Shown: positions 17,068-25,745, counted from the stretch's first letter. The stretch: 33,211 nucleotides of DNA from Actinomycetes bacterium (GCA_021838945.1 JAKCCH010000028.1:1-33211), one strand, 5' to 3'. A program made the numbers and translations. The notes: generated by a model not told the origin, from the letters alone.

Positions 17068-17106
17068 CCCAGGCCGGCCGGCTCCGGCCGCCACACCGGT
17101 TCGCGG

Positions 17107-17146
17107 AGCCGCCGGTGCAGTCTCCCCCCTCACTGCACCGGCGGCT
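17107..17146 (+). terminator. Strong hairpin after the HtrA gene
   Basis: A 15-bp perfect stem (17107-17121 with 17132-17146) around a 10-base pyrimidine loop, 40 bases after the HtrA stop. The following bases are TCGCCGTCCTGT, so there is no proper T tract. GC-rich actinobacterial terminators often lack one. Confidence 0.65.
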
Positions 17147-17255
17147 TCGCCGTCCTGTGCCGACGGCGATCCTGCTGACCGCTCGGCGATCGCACCGGGC
17201 AAGGCTGGACCTTCGCCTCTAGGAGGCCTCGCCCCTTCGGCACGAGGATTGCCGC

Positions 17256-17648
17256 GTGGGCATGACGGACGCGGGGGTCCTCGAGTGCGACGGCCTCGCA
17301 AAGCAGTTCGGCTCGCGCACCGCGGTCGAGTTCGGTCGGCTTCCGGATCTCCGCCGGAGAGGTCTACGGCCTGCTCGACCCGAACGGCACAGGCAAGACC
17401 ACGACCATGAAGATGGCGTGCGGGCTCCTCACACCGGACGCCGGCTCGATACGCATCTGCGGCGAGAACGCCGTCGACAACCTCTCCGTGCGTGGCCTCG
17501 TGGGATATGTGCCACAGGACGTCGCTCTGGACCCGGACCTCACTGCGCGGGAGAACCTCGAGTTCCTCGGGCGGCTCTACCGCTTGAGAGGGCGCACCCT
17601 CGCCGAGCGCTCCACGCGATGCTGCGGAGGCAGGGGGCGACGGCCTGA
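17256..17648 (+). pseudogene. ABC transporter ATPase remnant, frameshifted and truncated
   Basis: The first frame reads LECDGLAKQFGSRTAVE. At the TT of 17331-17332 the match moves to the +1 frame, SVGFRISAGEVYGLLDPNGTGKTTT and then GLLTPDAGSI, VGYVPQDVALDPDLTARENL. Removing one T restores RTAVESVGFRISAG, the expected text of a drug-export-type ATPase. The homology stops near 17620, before the Q-loop-distal signature, Walker B and the rest of the domain, where the opposing crotonase gene begins. No permease gene accompanies it. A working ATPase cannot be made. The GTG at 17256 or ATG at 17262 would be the old start. Confidence 0.82.
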
Positions 17649-17651
17649 CGC

Positions 17652-18506
<855 letters not shown>

Positions 18507-18551
18507 CGGCTCAGGCGAGACCGCTCAGGATGACGGCCACGCTGGATCTGA

Positions 18552-19598
18552 CTAGACGTCGGTCTCGTCGGTGTCGTCGAAGTCGGCGGCCGCGTCGTCG
18601 CCAGGCTGCTGGCCGCCCTGACCGGCCGACCCGCTGAGCCACGAGCTGACGCGGTCGGCGACGTTCTGGATCCCGCTCGACGCGCGCTCCACGATCCCGG
18701 CGAAACGCCGCCGGTAGTGCTGGAACGCCGCGTTGTACTCCTCCGATGGCGGTGGCTCCTGCCCGCGCCGCACGTACTGACCGGAGCGGATGCGGTCGTA
18801 CTCGCCACTCGCGACCCAGCTGACCAGCTCGCGCACCCGGCGGACGGGGAACGGATGGGTGGCGTTGACCTCACCGAAGAAACGGCTCCAGCGAGCGAAC
18901 GGGTCGCCCTCCTCCTCGTACTCTGTGGCCTGCCGGATGAACGCGTCGAGGTTCATGTCCCGTACGGGGCCGCCCGCGATCCGCATGAGGGTCAAGCAGG
19001 TGACCCGAGGATCGGCGACGACGAGAGCGCTCGCGCGATCGGCGGTCAGCTCGCCCGCCCGCCGGCACTCCATGAGGGCGTAGTGCAGCGCGACGAGCGG
19101 GATGCCGAGCAGCGGCTGGGCGCGCATGGCGCTCTTCATCAACATCTTCGCGATCTCGCCGGCCGTGGTGATCGCGACGTGGTCCGCGAGCACATGGCCC
19201 ATCTCGTGGGCGAGCACGGCGCGTAGCTCGTCGTCGGAGTAGGACTGGACGAGGCCGGAGGCGATGAGCGTGATCGGCTCGTGCGTCCCTATCGTGAGGG
19301 CGTTGCCCTGCGGGTTCTGGGTTACGTACAGCTTCGGGCACTCCGCCACGTCGAGCGTGTGAGCACATTGCCGTTGCATCGCCCAGACCGACGGCACCTG
19401 GTCCTCACCGAGGCGGATGGCGTTCCCGAGGTACATCTGGCGGAGCCGTTTCTCGAAGGACCACTCCGTCATCTTCTTGATGGCCTTGTCCAGCATGGGC
19501 ACCGAGAACAGGGCGGCCCGGGCGGCGCGATCCGCCGGGTGAGCGAAGCCCTGCGCGCTGATATCCGGATACTGCAGCGCCACCTCGAGCGTCGTCAT
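18552..19598 (-). CDS. M48-family zinc metallopeptidase
   Basis: 348 aa. Zinc motif HEMGH at 131-135 with the third ligand E183 (AGELTADR), typical of the M48 (HtpX/Ste24) family. The two N-terminal membrane helices of HtpX are absent; only a weakly hydrophobic stretch at about 152-176 is seen, so it may be cytoplasmic or membrane-associated. The C-terminal 45 residues are hydrophilic, ending in an Asp-rich tail. AGAAGGAGG precedes ATG 19598 by 6 bases, which decides against the longer frame. A role in protein quality control is likely; the substrate is unknown. Confidence 0.88.
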   Translation of the reverse strand: MTTLEVALQYPDISAQGFAHPADRAARAALFSVPMLDKAIKKMTEWSFEKRLRQMYLGNAIRLGEDQVPSVWAMQRQCAHTLDVAECPKLYVTQNPQGNALTIGTHEPITLIASGLVQSYSDDELRAVLAHEMGHVLADHVAITTAGEIAKMLMKSAMRAQPLLGIPLVALHYALMECRRAGELTADRASALVVADPRVTCLTLMRIAGGPVRDMNLDAFIRQATEYEEEGDPFARWSRFFGEVNATHPFPVRRVRELVSWVASGEYDRIRSGQYVRRGQEPPPSEEYNAAFQHYRRRFAGIVERASSGIQNVADRVSSWLSGSAGQGGQQPGDDAAADFDDTDETDV

Positions 19599-19651
19599 GA
19601 CGGGCCTCCTTCTCCTGCTCTGCTCCACAGCATGACACCGGCGAGGACGTC

Positions 19652-19834
19652 GTGGCCCCGCGCGGAGGGGTTTCATCGACTCGTGCCGTCCTGACGCTGC
19701 GCTACATGGACGACCTCCCCGTGGCAGAGGTGGCGCGCCAGCTCAGCCGGTCCGAACGCAGCATTGAGTCCCTGCTCGCCCGAGCTCGGGTGGCGTTCAG
19801 GACCGAATACGCTCGGGAGGCCGACGATGCCTGA
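19652..19834 (+). pseudogene. ECF sigma factor remnant, region 4 only
   Basis: A 60-aa frame with the sigma region-4 helix-turn-helix (TLRYMDDLPVAEVARQL, SERSIESLLARARVAF). Region 2 and the linker are missing: upstream lies only a 53-base gap and then the opposing M48 peptidase gene. The only start is a GTG. Its end overlaps the ATG of the next gene by 8 bases, as expected of an intact sigma/anti-sigma pair. Most likely a 5'-truncated gene; a stand-alone DNA-binding domain is the less likely alternative. Confidence 0.75.
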
Positions 19835-21188
19835 CCCCTTCGAGCAGCTCCGGGATCCCGATCCCGTAGCCGAGCCGGACGCGGCCTTCCGTGCCGGCCT
19901 TCGCACGCGCCTGGAGCAGGCGCTGACCTCGGCGGCTCCGGCGGTGGCAGGAGAGTCGGCATCAGAAGAAGGGAGCACGATGATGACCACTCAACCCCTA
20001 GCCGACGTCGCCGTCGCTCTCGGTGCGCGTCTCGATGTCGAACGATCCAGCCGAGCCGGGCGCCCGACGGCACAGCGGGTGGTCGTCCCCTACCTCACCG
20101 TCGACAACGCGGCTGCCGCACTCGACTGGTACGTGGCCGCGCTCGGCGCTCGCATCGCCTCCGAGCCCATCGTGATGCCCGACGGGCGGATCGGTCACGT
20201 CGAGCTCGACTTCGCCGGCGCTCCCGTGTATCTCTCGGACGGGTTCTCGGAGAGCCACGTCGCTGGACCGACGATCGGCGCGGACGCGACAGTCACGCTG
20301 GTGCTGGACGTGCCGTCCGTCGACGACGCAGTCGCGAACGCGCTCGAGCACGGTGCCTTGCTCGAGCGGCCCGCCGACGACCATCCCTACGGTCGCAACG
20401 CCGTCATCCGCGATCCGTTCTGGCACCGCTGGATGATCTCCGGACCCCTCCTCGGCGGCGCGCCCGTCGCTGCATCCGCCGGATGGGCGGGGCCCATCCG
20501 CGAGGGAGACGTCGGCTACGCCTCGCTGTGGGTGCCGGACGAGGCGCGGGCGAGGCGTTTCTTCTCGGACGTGCTGGGCTGGCCGCTCGAGGGCAACCGG
20601 GATGTGTCCTGGAGGGCCGTCTCGCACGGTGTCACGGGCGGCTCGGAGCTTCCGACGCTCTTCTGCGCCTACGCCGTCGAGGACGTCAACGATGCGGCAA
20701 GGCGCGTGTGGGAGGCCGATGGCACGGCGGAGGAGCCCGTCGCCGAGCCCTGGGGCAGGACCGTCGACTGCACCGACCCCGAGGGACTGCGGTTCGCTCT
20801 CTACGAGCTCCCGACCGATGGGGCCGGGCGGCCGCCACGGCCGTTGCCGAACGGCGAGCGGCACGGCGATCTCGCGTACATCACGATGCACTCAGTGTCC
20901 TCCGAGGTCGCCCGCACCTTTTACTCAGCGGTGCTCGGTTGGCGCTTCGTGCCAGGCCGGATCGAAGACGGATGGGGCCTCGAGGGCGTCGCGCCGATGA
21001 CCGGGCTGAGCGGAGGCCACGACCGCCCGTCGATCGCGCCGATGTACCGCGTCGACGACATCGCGGGTGCCGTCCGGCGGGTGCGCGCGGTCGGCGGCAC
21101 CGCGACCGACCCTGAGCTCGAGCCCTACGGCTGGTCCTCCGAGTGCCACGACGACCAGGGCACGTTCTTCTACCTCGGCCAGCTCTGA
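19827..21188 (+). CDS. Triple VOC (glyoxalase/bleomycin-resistance fold) protein with sigma-partner-like N-terminus
   Basis: 453 aa. Residues 1-35 (DPFEQLRDPDPVAEPDAAFRAGL) look like the segment found after ECF sigma genes in actinobacteria. Three VOC modules follow at about 85-205, 225-335 and 350-453 (VPYLTVDNAAAALDWY, VGYASLWVPDEARARRFF, LAYITMHSVSSEVARTFY). VOC domains bind metals or small ligands; no enzyme activity can be assigned. A good internal site (AAGGGAG at 19969-19975, then ATG 19980) could make a shorter form lacking the N-terminal segment. The start overlaps the sigma remnant, suggesting that it once partnered a ligand-sensing sigma factor. Confidence 0.85.
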   Translation: MPDPFEQLRDPDPVAEPDAAFRAGLRTRLEQALTSAAPAVAGESASEEGSTMMTTQPLADVAVALGARLDVERSSRAGRPTAQRVVVPYLTVDNAAAALDWYVAALGARIASEPIVMPDGRIGHVELDFAGAPVYLSDGFSESHVAGPTIGADATVTLVLDVPSVDDAVANALEHGALLERPADDHPYGRNAVIRDPFWHRWMISGPLLGGAPVAASAGWAGPIREGDVGYASLWVPDEARARRFFSDVLGWPLEGNRDVSWRAVSHGVTGGSELPTLFCAYAVEDVNDAARRVWEADGTAEEPVAEPWGRTVDCTDPEGLRFALYELPTDGAGRPPRPLPNGERHGDLAYITMHSVSSEVARTFYSAVLGWRFVPGRIEDGWGLEGVAPMTGLSGGHDRPSIAPMYRVDDIAGAVRRVRAVGGTATDPELEPYGWSSECHDDQGTFFYLGQL

Positions 21189-21213
21189 CCGACCTCCGCG
21201 CCCGCTCAGGTGG

Positions 21214-22941
21214 TCACGCTGAGGCCTGCTCGCTCAGCGTGGCGAGCTCCTCCTGCACCCTGCGTGCATGCTCCTCGGCGTCGCGTCGCGCCGACTTTGG
21301 TCGCCAGCGACCGGTCATGACGAGGATGAGCGGCAGAAAGGCGGCTTCACCCCCAACACAGATCCAGTACCAGGTCTGCCACTCCTGCGGGGATCTCTTC
21401 GCGGCGTTGCTGACGCTCGTCAGCGTGGCGGCGTTCCTCTGGAAGAAGGCGACCTCGCTCTTCAGCCGAGTGTCCTTGCTGATGGCGAGGAGGCGAGGGA
21501 GACCGACCTCCTTGATCGCCTTCTGGAGGAGCGGTGCGGGCACCTTCGTAGGGGGGTACTTGGCGAGCTGGGTGAAGAGTGCCGGATGGGCGAGCACGAC
21601 GCTCACGTTCGGGTCCTTCTTCAAGATCGCGTTCGCCCTCACGCCGAGCGCGCCGTGGTCGACGAGCGGAGTGACCGAGGAGACGACGAAGGGGAGGACG
21701 AAGATCGAGACGGCGATGACGACACGGATGATCCAGCCCCACACGGCGAGACCGTGCGCCTGGAGAGCCGGGTTCCTCCTCTCGACTGTCTCGGTGAAGC
21801 TCGCCATCCAGGGTGCGTAGGTGATGGCGAGGAACACCGCCAGCAAGCTGAAGATCCACACGATCGTGTAGTAGCCGGTGTGCGGGTTCGTCGCCTGGTC
21901 GAGGTAGATGATCGTCATCGCGATGGCGCCGGCGGCCCCGAGGACCATGAGTGGCTTGCGCACCCGGAGGGCATCGGAGACGATCCCGACCACGACGAGG
22001 CCGCCGGCGTCAAAAGCCCAGAGCCAGTTGCCGAGGGCGTTCGCCTGCGAGGCCTTGAATCCGAAGATCGTCTCGAAGTAGATGACGTTGAAGCCGACGG
22101 CCGTGTAGTAGATGATCAGGAAGAGGGCGATGGCGAACGCCGACAACACGATCTCCGGGCGGACCACCTGCCGCCACGGCCGCCTCATCGCCTCCCGAGG
22201 GTCGATCCCACGTGCGCGCGCCTCGATGAGGGCCCGGTCACGCATGCTCACCATCAACTGGTCGCGCAGGTTCGGAGACAGCTCGCGCAGGCCGAACAGG
22301 GCGATGGCGAACACACCGAGGCCGACGATGCCGCAGATGACGAACTGGTCCTGCCAGGCGTGGAGGTGGCTGAGCGTGTTGCTCGCCACGACCGAGACGA
22401 CGAGGCTCCCGACGACCGGGCCGAGCGTCCAGAAGCCCATCGCCGATGCCCTACCGAGCTGAGGAGAGAAGTCGCGCACGAGTGCCGGCGTGGCGACGAG
22501 GATGATCCCCTCCACGAATCCGACCGCGACCACGAGCACGGCGAACGCCCACTCGTTCGGGGCGTTCGGGACTCCGAACAGCACGAGCAGTGCCGTGATG
22601 CCGAGGGGGTAGGCGACCATGTTCGCCCGACCCCAGCGGTCGGCAACGCCGGCGAGGAGCGAGGTGAAGGCTCCGACGGCGTTCGCCGCCACGGTGATGT
22701 CCACGTAGAAGCGGAAGGACATGCCGTAGTGGGCGAGGATCTGCGGTGCTACGGAGCCAGCCACGTAGAGTTGGTAGTAGAGCACGATCGTGGCGAGCAC
22801 GACGATGGCGAGGTAGACGACTCGGGGTCCCGTGGCCGGGTAGCGCTCCATCTGGCGGTACCAGAGCACCCGAGCGAGCGCGCCATGTGCTGGACTTGCA
22901 GGCAGTCCCGGATCGTTCACCACCACGGCTGGCTGCGCCAT
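21214..22941 (-). CDS. MFS transporter with a large C-terminal-half extracytoplasmic loop
   Basis: 575 aa, longer than the usual 400-450. Twelve or so helices; the loop between helices 2 and 3 has ADRWGRANM, close to the MFS consensus. A hydrophilic segment of about 100 residues (roughly 420-520: VDHGALGVRANAILKKD, PPTKVPAPLLQKA) sits between helices 11 and 12, predicted outside the cell. GGAGG precedes the ATG. It is divergent from the TetR remnant, the usual place for a TetR-controlled transporter. The substrate is unknown; the neighbouring acyl-CoA ligase suggests an organic acid, by inference. Confidence 0.87.
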   Translation of the reverse strand: MAQPAVVVNDPGLPASPAHGALARVLWYRQMERYPATGPRVVYLAIVVLATIVLYYQLYVAGSVAPQILAHYGMSFRFYVDITVAANAVGAFTSLLAGVADRWGRANMVAYPLGITALLVLFGVPNAPNEWAFAVLVVAVGFVEGIILVATPALVRDFSPQLGRASAMGFWTLGPVVGSLVVSVVASNTLSHLHAWQDQFVICGIVGLGVFAIALFGLRELSPNLRDQLMVSMRDRALIEARARGIDPREAMRRPWRQVVRPEIVLSAFAIALFLIIYYTAVGFNVIYFETIFGFKASQANALGNWLWAFDAGGLVVVGIVSDALRVRKPLMVLGAAGAIAMTIIYLDQATNPHTGYYTIVWIFSLLAVFLAITYAPWMASFTETVERRNPALQAHGLAVWGWIIRVVIAVSIFVLPFVVSSVTPLVDHGALGVRANAILKKDPNVSVVLAHPALFTQLAKYPPTKVPAPLLQKAIKEVGLPRLLAISKDTRLKSEVAFFQRNAATLTSVSNAAKRSPQEWQTWYWICVGGEAAFLPLILVMTGRWRPKSARRDAEEHARRVQEELATLSEQASA

Positions 22942-23056
22942 GGGTCCTCCCGTGATCAGGTCAGAAGGCTATGAATCGTCGTCCAAACACGGTCTATATT
23001 TCTCACGCTCGGCCGTCAAGGCGTCAGGCGCAGCTTGACTCCTCGATCGAGCGGGG

Positions 23057-23090
23057 CGGTCACGGACCCCACACCATGAGCGGGTGACCG
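23057..23090. promoter_or_regulatory. Spaced inverted repeat before the TetR gene
   Basis: CGGTCAC (23057-23063) and GTGACCG (23084-23090), 20 bases apart and directly before the ribosome binding site AAAGGGGG. The position fits autoregulation or an RNA stem. The wide spacing makes it a weak candidate. Confidence 0.25.
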
Positions 23091-23102
23091 AAAGGGGGTC
23101 TC

Positions 23103-23517
23103 TTGGCTGCGACGACATGCACTGCACCCGACAGCACTCGAACGCCATTCGGTGAGCCGATTCTCCCGTCGGCTGCTCGTTGGCTGCTCGAGGCCGCTAA
23201 CGACCTCTTCCACCAACAAGGTGCCCGGACGACGAGCGTGCGGGAGATCGCAGCAGCCAGCGGTCTCACCCCCGGCGCCCTCTACAACCGCTCCTCGTCG
23301 AAAGAAGAGCTGCTGTTCGTGCTCGTGCGCGGCAAGCACCTCATGATCGGGCGCGAGGTCGGGGGCGGCACGGCGGGCAGCCGCCAAGGACCCGGCATCT
23401 CAGCTGAGCGCGATCGCGGCGGTCAATTTCAGGGTGAACATCACCCACAGCTCGGGTGCCCGCGTCGCGAGCCGTGAGTACGTCCACCTGACCGTCCAGT
23501 CAGACTGTGGCCGGTGA
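23103..23517 (+). pseudogene. TetR-family regulator, frameshifted and short
   Basis: The TetR DNA-binding domain is intact (AARWLLEAANDLFHQQG, TSVREIAAASGLTPGALYN). After GREVGG the match moves to the +1 frame (AAAKDPASQLSAIAAVN, NITHSSGARVASREYVHLT), implying a one-base change in the G5 run at 23361-23365. The restored protein would be about 137 aa, against some 190-210 for the family, and ends by a GTGA overlap with the ligase gene. Unrepaired, the product is a 124-aa protein with a nonsense tail. The start is TTG, backed by AAAGGGGG 5-6 bases upstream. A sequencing error at the G run is possible, but the short C-terminus is independent of it. Confidence 0.75.
23488..23503. promoter_or_regulatory. 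Candidate TetR operator before the acyl-CoA ligase
   Basis: CTGAC, 6-base spacer, GTCAG, ending 10 bases before the ligase GTG. An overlapping smaller repeat is CAGT-CAG-ACTG (23498-23507 region). It resembles operators of TetR regulators of acyl-CoA metabolism. The adjoining TetR gene is damaged, so control may be lost. Confidence 0.35.
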
Positions 23518-25001
23518 CGACCCTCGACCTGCTTTCGGATCGCAGTCTGCCCCGCCGCTGGGCTGCGGTCCTCGGGGCGGAACCTTCGCGGCCCGTCGTC
23601 TACGACGACGAGAGCGGGTGGGTGTCACGAGAAGAGCTCGAGGCTGCCTCACGATCCTTCGCTCGATCGCTGGCGGACGCAGGGCTGGAGCCGGGTGACC
23701 GGATCGTGATGTCGTCGGCGCCGTCGGTCAGCCTTGCCGTCGCTCACGTGGCGGCGCTCCGGCTCGGCCTCGTCGTGGTGCCGATGAACACCGCCTACAC
23801 CCGGCGCGAGATCGAACACGTGGTGGCGGACTCGGCCCCGGCGGCGGTCGCCGCCGACGAGGAGCGGCGAGCGCGCCTCGTCGCGGACGCACGAGGCGGT
23901 GCACCGCTCGTCACAGTCCGCCTCGCGCCCGGCTCTCCGCCCTCGATCGAGGACTCGCGATCGAGGGCGGCCGGGACGGCCGACCCCGACCTCGACACGG
24001 CGGACGCGGAGGACCCGGCGCTGCTCGTCTACACGTCTGGCACGACCGGGGCGCCGAAGGGCGCCCTCCTGTCCCATGGAAACCTGCTCGCGTCCGCCGA
24101 GGCCGTCCGCCTTGCCTGGCACTGGACCGAGGAGGACCGCCTCGTGCTCCCGCTCCCGCTCTTCCACGTGCACGGCCTCGCAGTCGGGTTGCACGGGACG
24201 TTGGCGGCCGGAGGGTCGGTGGTGTTGAGGCGGCGCGCCGACCCGGCGGATCTCGGAGCAGCACTCGAGGAGCACGCGGCCACGATGCTGTTCAGCGTGC
24301 CGACGATCTACGCCCGGCTCGCCGGTGAGCGGCGGCTGTCCCCGCTGCGGCTGTGCGTCTCCGGCTCGGCGCCGCTTCCGGCCGGGCTGCACAGGCGGAT
24401 CGAGGGCGCGACCGGTCAGCGAATCCTCGAGCGCTACGGCATGACCGAGGCGCTCATGATCGCGTCCAACCCGTACGAAGGCGAGCGACGGCCCGGCACG
24501 GTCGGGTTCCCCCTGCCGGGTGTGCAGCTCAGGATCGATGCCGAGGGCGGCGGCGAGGTGCTCGTGCGCGGACCGAACGTGTTCTCGGGCTATTGGCGCC
24601 GTGCCGACGCAACGGCGGCCGCCTTCGAGGGCGGATGGTTCCGAACCGGCGATGTCGGCGAGCTCGACGCTGACGGCTACCTCCGGCTCACGGCGCGCAA
24701 GTCGGAGCTCATCATCACGGGCGGTTACAACGTGTATCCGCGCGAGGTGGAGGACGTGCTGCGAGGTCATCCCGCAGTCCTCGACGCAGCCGTCGTCGGC
24801 TGGCCGGACCCGGAGTGGGGAGAGCAGGTCGTGGCTTTCGTCGTAACAGACGGACCCGTGGCCGAGCCTGAGCTGCTGGCGCTCGCAGCGGAGCAGCTCG
24901 CGCCGTACAAGCGACCCCGGCGGATCGTGCAGGTCCGCGACCTGCCGCGCAACGCGCTCGGGAAGGTCGTGAAGTCGGAGCTCGGTCCGCCCGCGGGCTG
25001 A
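23514..25001 (+). CDS. AMP-forming acyl-CoA ligase, malonyl-CoA synthetase (MatB)-like
   Basis: 495 aa. It activates a carboxylic acid via an acyl-adenylate to its CoA thioester. Core motifs are YTSGTTGAPKG (173-183), ERYGMTE, GWFRTGD, and the C-terminal lysine K484 in NALGKVVKSE. Blocks such as LPLFHVHGLAVGLHG, ATMLFSVPTIYARL, VSGSAPLP and GTVGFPLPGVQLRI resemble actinobacterial MatB, so a dicarboxylate such as malonate or methylmalonate is a reasonable first guess. The residues after YGMTE (ALMIASNPYEGERRPG) should be compared with MatB before assigning substrate. It starts at a GTG overlapping the TetR remnant. An inverted repeat lies inside the gene. Confidence 0.88.
   Translation: MTTLDLLSDRSLPRRWAAVLGAEPSRPVVYDDESGWVSREELEAASRSFARSLADAGLEPGDRIVMSSAPSVSLAVAHVAALRLGLVVVPMNTAYTRREIEHVVADSAPAAVAADEERRARLVADARGGAPLVTVRLAPGSPPSIEDSRSRAAGTADPDLDTADAEDPALLVYTSGTTGAPKGALLSHGNLLASAEAVRLAWHWTEEDRLVLPLPLFHVHGLAVGLHGTLAAGGSVVLRRRADPADLGAALEEHAATMLFSVPTIYARLAGERRLSPLRLCVSGSAPLPAGLHRRIEGATGQRILERYGMTEALMIASNPYEGERRPGTVGFPLPGVQLRIDAEGGGEVLVRGPNVFSGYWRRADATAAAFEGGWFRTGDVGELDADGYLRLTARKSELIITGGYNVYPREVEDVLRGHPAVLDAAVVGWPDPEWGEQVVAFVVTDGPVAEPELLALAAEQLAPYKRPRRIVQVRDLPRNALGKVVKSELGPPAG
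23937..23970. repeat. 13-bp perfect inverted repeat inside the ligase gene
   Basis: CCGCCCTCGATCG, an 8-base loop, then CGATCGAGGGCGG. In frame it encodes part of the variable linker before the A3 ATP-binding motif (residues about 142-152). It would form a very stable mRNA hairpin. It may be an inserted palindromic element in a tolerant site. Confidence 0.8.
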
Positions 25002-25008
25002 TGCCGGG

Positions 25009-25037
25009 TTGATGCCGGGGCTCGAGCGGCACAGACT
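25009..25037 (+). promoter_or_regulatory. Candidate promoter of the HD-domain gene
   Basis: TTGATG (25009-25014), a 17-base spacer, CAGACT (25032-25037), then ATG 6 bases later. This would give a leaderless mRNA. The same CAGACT hexamer lies 7 bases before the ligase GTG. The first base deviates from TANNNT, so confidence is low. Confidence 0.35.
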
Positions 25038-25043
25038 GGTGGC

Positions 25044-25634
25044 ATGACCCAGACCGAGGCACCCAACCGCGCTCGCTTCCACGCCATGATCGAGGGCACC
25101 CAGGAGGACTGGAGCATCATCGCAGGTCACTCGATCGAGCTGTTCCAGGGGCTGCCGGACCGGCTTCTCGCGCACCTGCGGCTGCTCGGCGGTGACTTCG
25201 GCGGCTTCGCGGTCGACCGCCTCACCCACTCGCTCCAGACGGCGACCCGCGCCTACCGGGCAAATCGGGACGACGAGTACGTCTTCTGCTCCCTCGTGCA
25301 CGATATCGGCGACACGCTCGGGCCGGCCAACCACGCCGACGTCGCGGCCGCAGTCGTGAAGCCGTTCGTGTCCGAGCAGAACCACTGGATGGTCGAGAAG
25401 CACGCCATCTTCCAGGGCTACTACTTCTTCCACTTCCTCGGGCTCGACCGGGACGCACGCGAGAAGTACCGCGAGCACGAGTGGTTCGACTACACGGCCG
25501 AGTTCTGCGAGGAGTACGACCAGGCCGCCTTCGACCCGGGATACGAGACGTTGCCGCTCGAGCACTTCGAACCACTCGTGCGGTCACAGCTCGCGACGGC
25601 AAGACGCAGCCTGTACAGCGGTACGGACTCCTAG
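25044..25634 (+). CDS. HD-domain protein, candidate mixed-valent diiron oxygenase (PhnZ/MIOX-like)
   Basis: 196 aa. The HD pattern carries six putative metal ligands in the order seen in PhnZ: H62 (THSLQTA), H86-D87 (VHDIGD), H97 (NHADVAAA), H120 (EKHAIFQGYYFF) and D159 (EEYDQAAFDP). The H62-H86 spacing of 24 equals that recalled for PhnZ. HSLQTA and DQ.(S/A)FDP are marks of the oxygenase branch rather than HD phosphohydrolases. The Tyr and Glu that gate the iron site in PhnZ align with F52 and F55, so a phosphonate substrate is unlikely. Oxidative C-C or C-X cleavage is inferred. It lies 42 bases after the MatB-like ligase. Confidence 0.75.
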   Translation: MTQTEAPNRARFHAMIEGTQEDWSIIAGHSIELFQGLPDRLLAHLRLLGGDFGGFAVDRLTHSLQTATRAYRANRDDEYVFCSLVHDIGDTLGPANHADVAAAVVKPFVSEQNHWMVEKHAIFQGYYFFHFLGLDRDAREKYREHEWFDYTAEFCEEYDQAAFDPGYETLPLEHFEPLVRSQLATARRSLYSGTDS

Positions 25635-25673
25635 CCCGTTTCCGGCTGCGGCCGGACCGCCGACGCGCATTTC

Positions 25674-25711
25674 GTGAAGCCACCATGTCGCCGGCGACAT
25701 GCACGCTTCAC
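25674..25711. terminator. 38-base interrupted palindrome between convergent genes
   Basis: Outer arms GTGAAGC (25674-25680) and GCTTCAC (25705-25711) flank a perfect 18-base palindrome CATGTCGCCGGCGACATG (25684-25701), with CAC on both sides as an internal mismatch. It lies between the HD gene stop and the SDR gene stop. A bidirectional terminator is the simplest reading; a protein-binding or mobile palindromic repeat is an alternative. Confidence 0.5.
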
Positions 25712-25745
25712 AAGTTGATCGCGAGCGGTCCCCCGGCAGCAGGGA

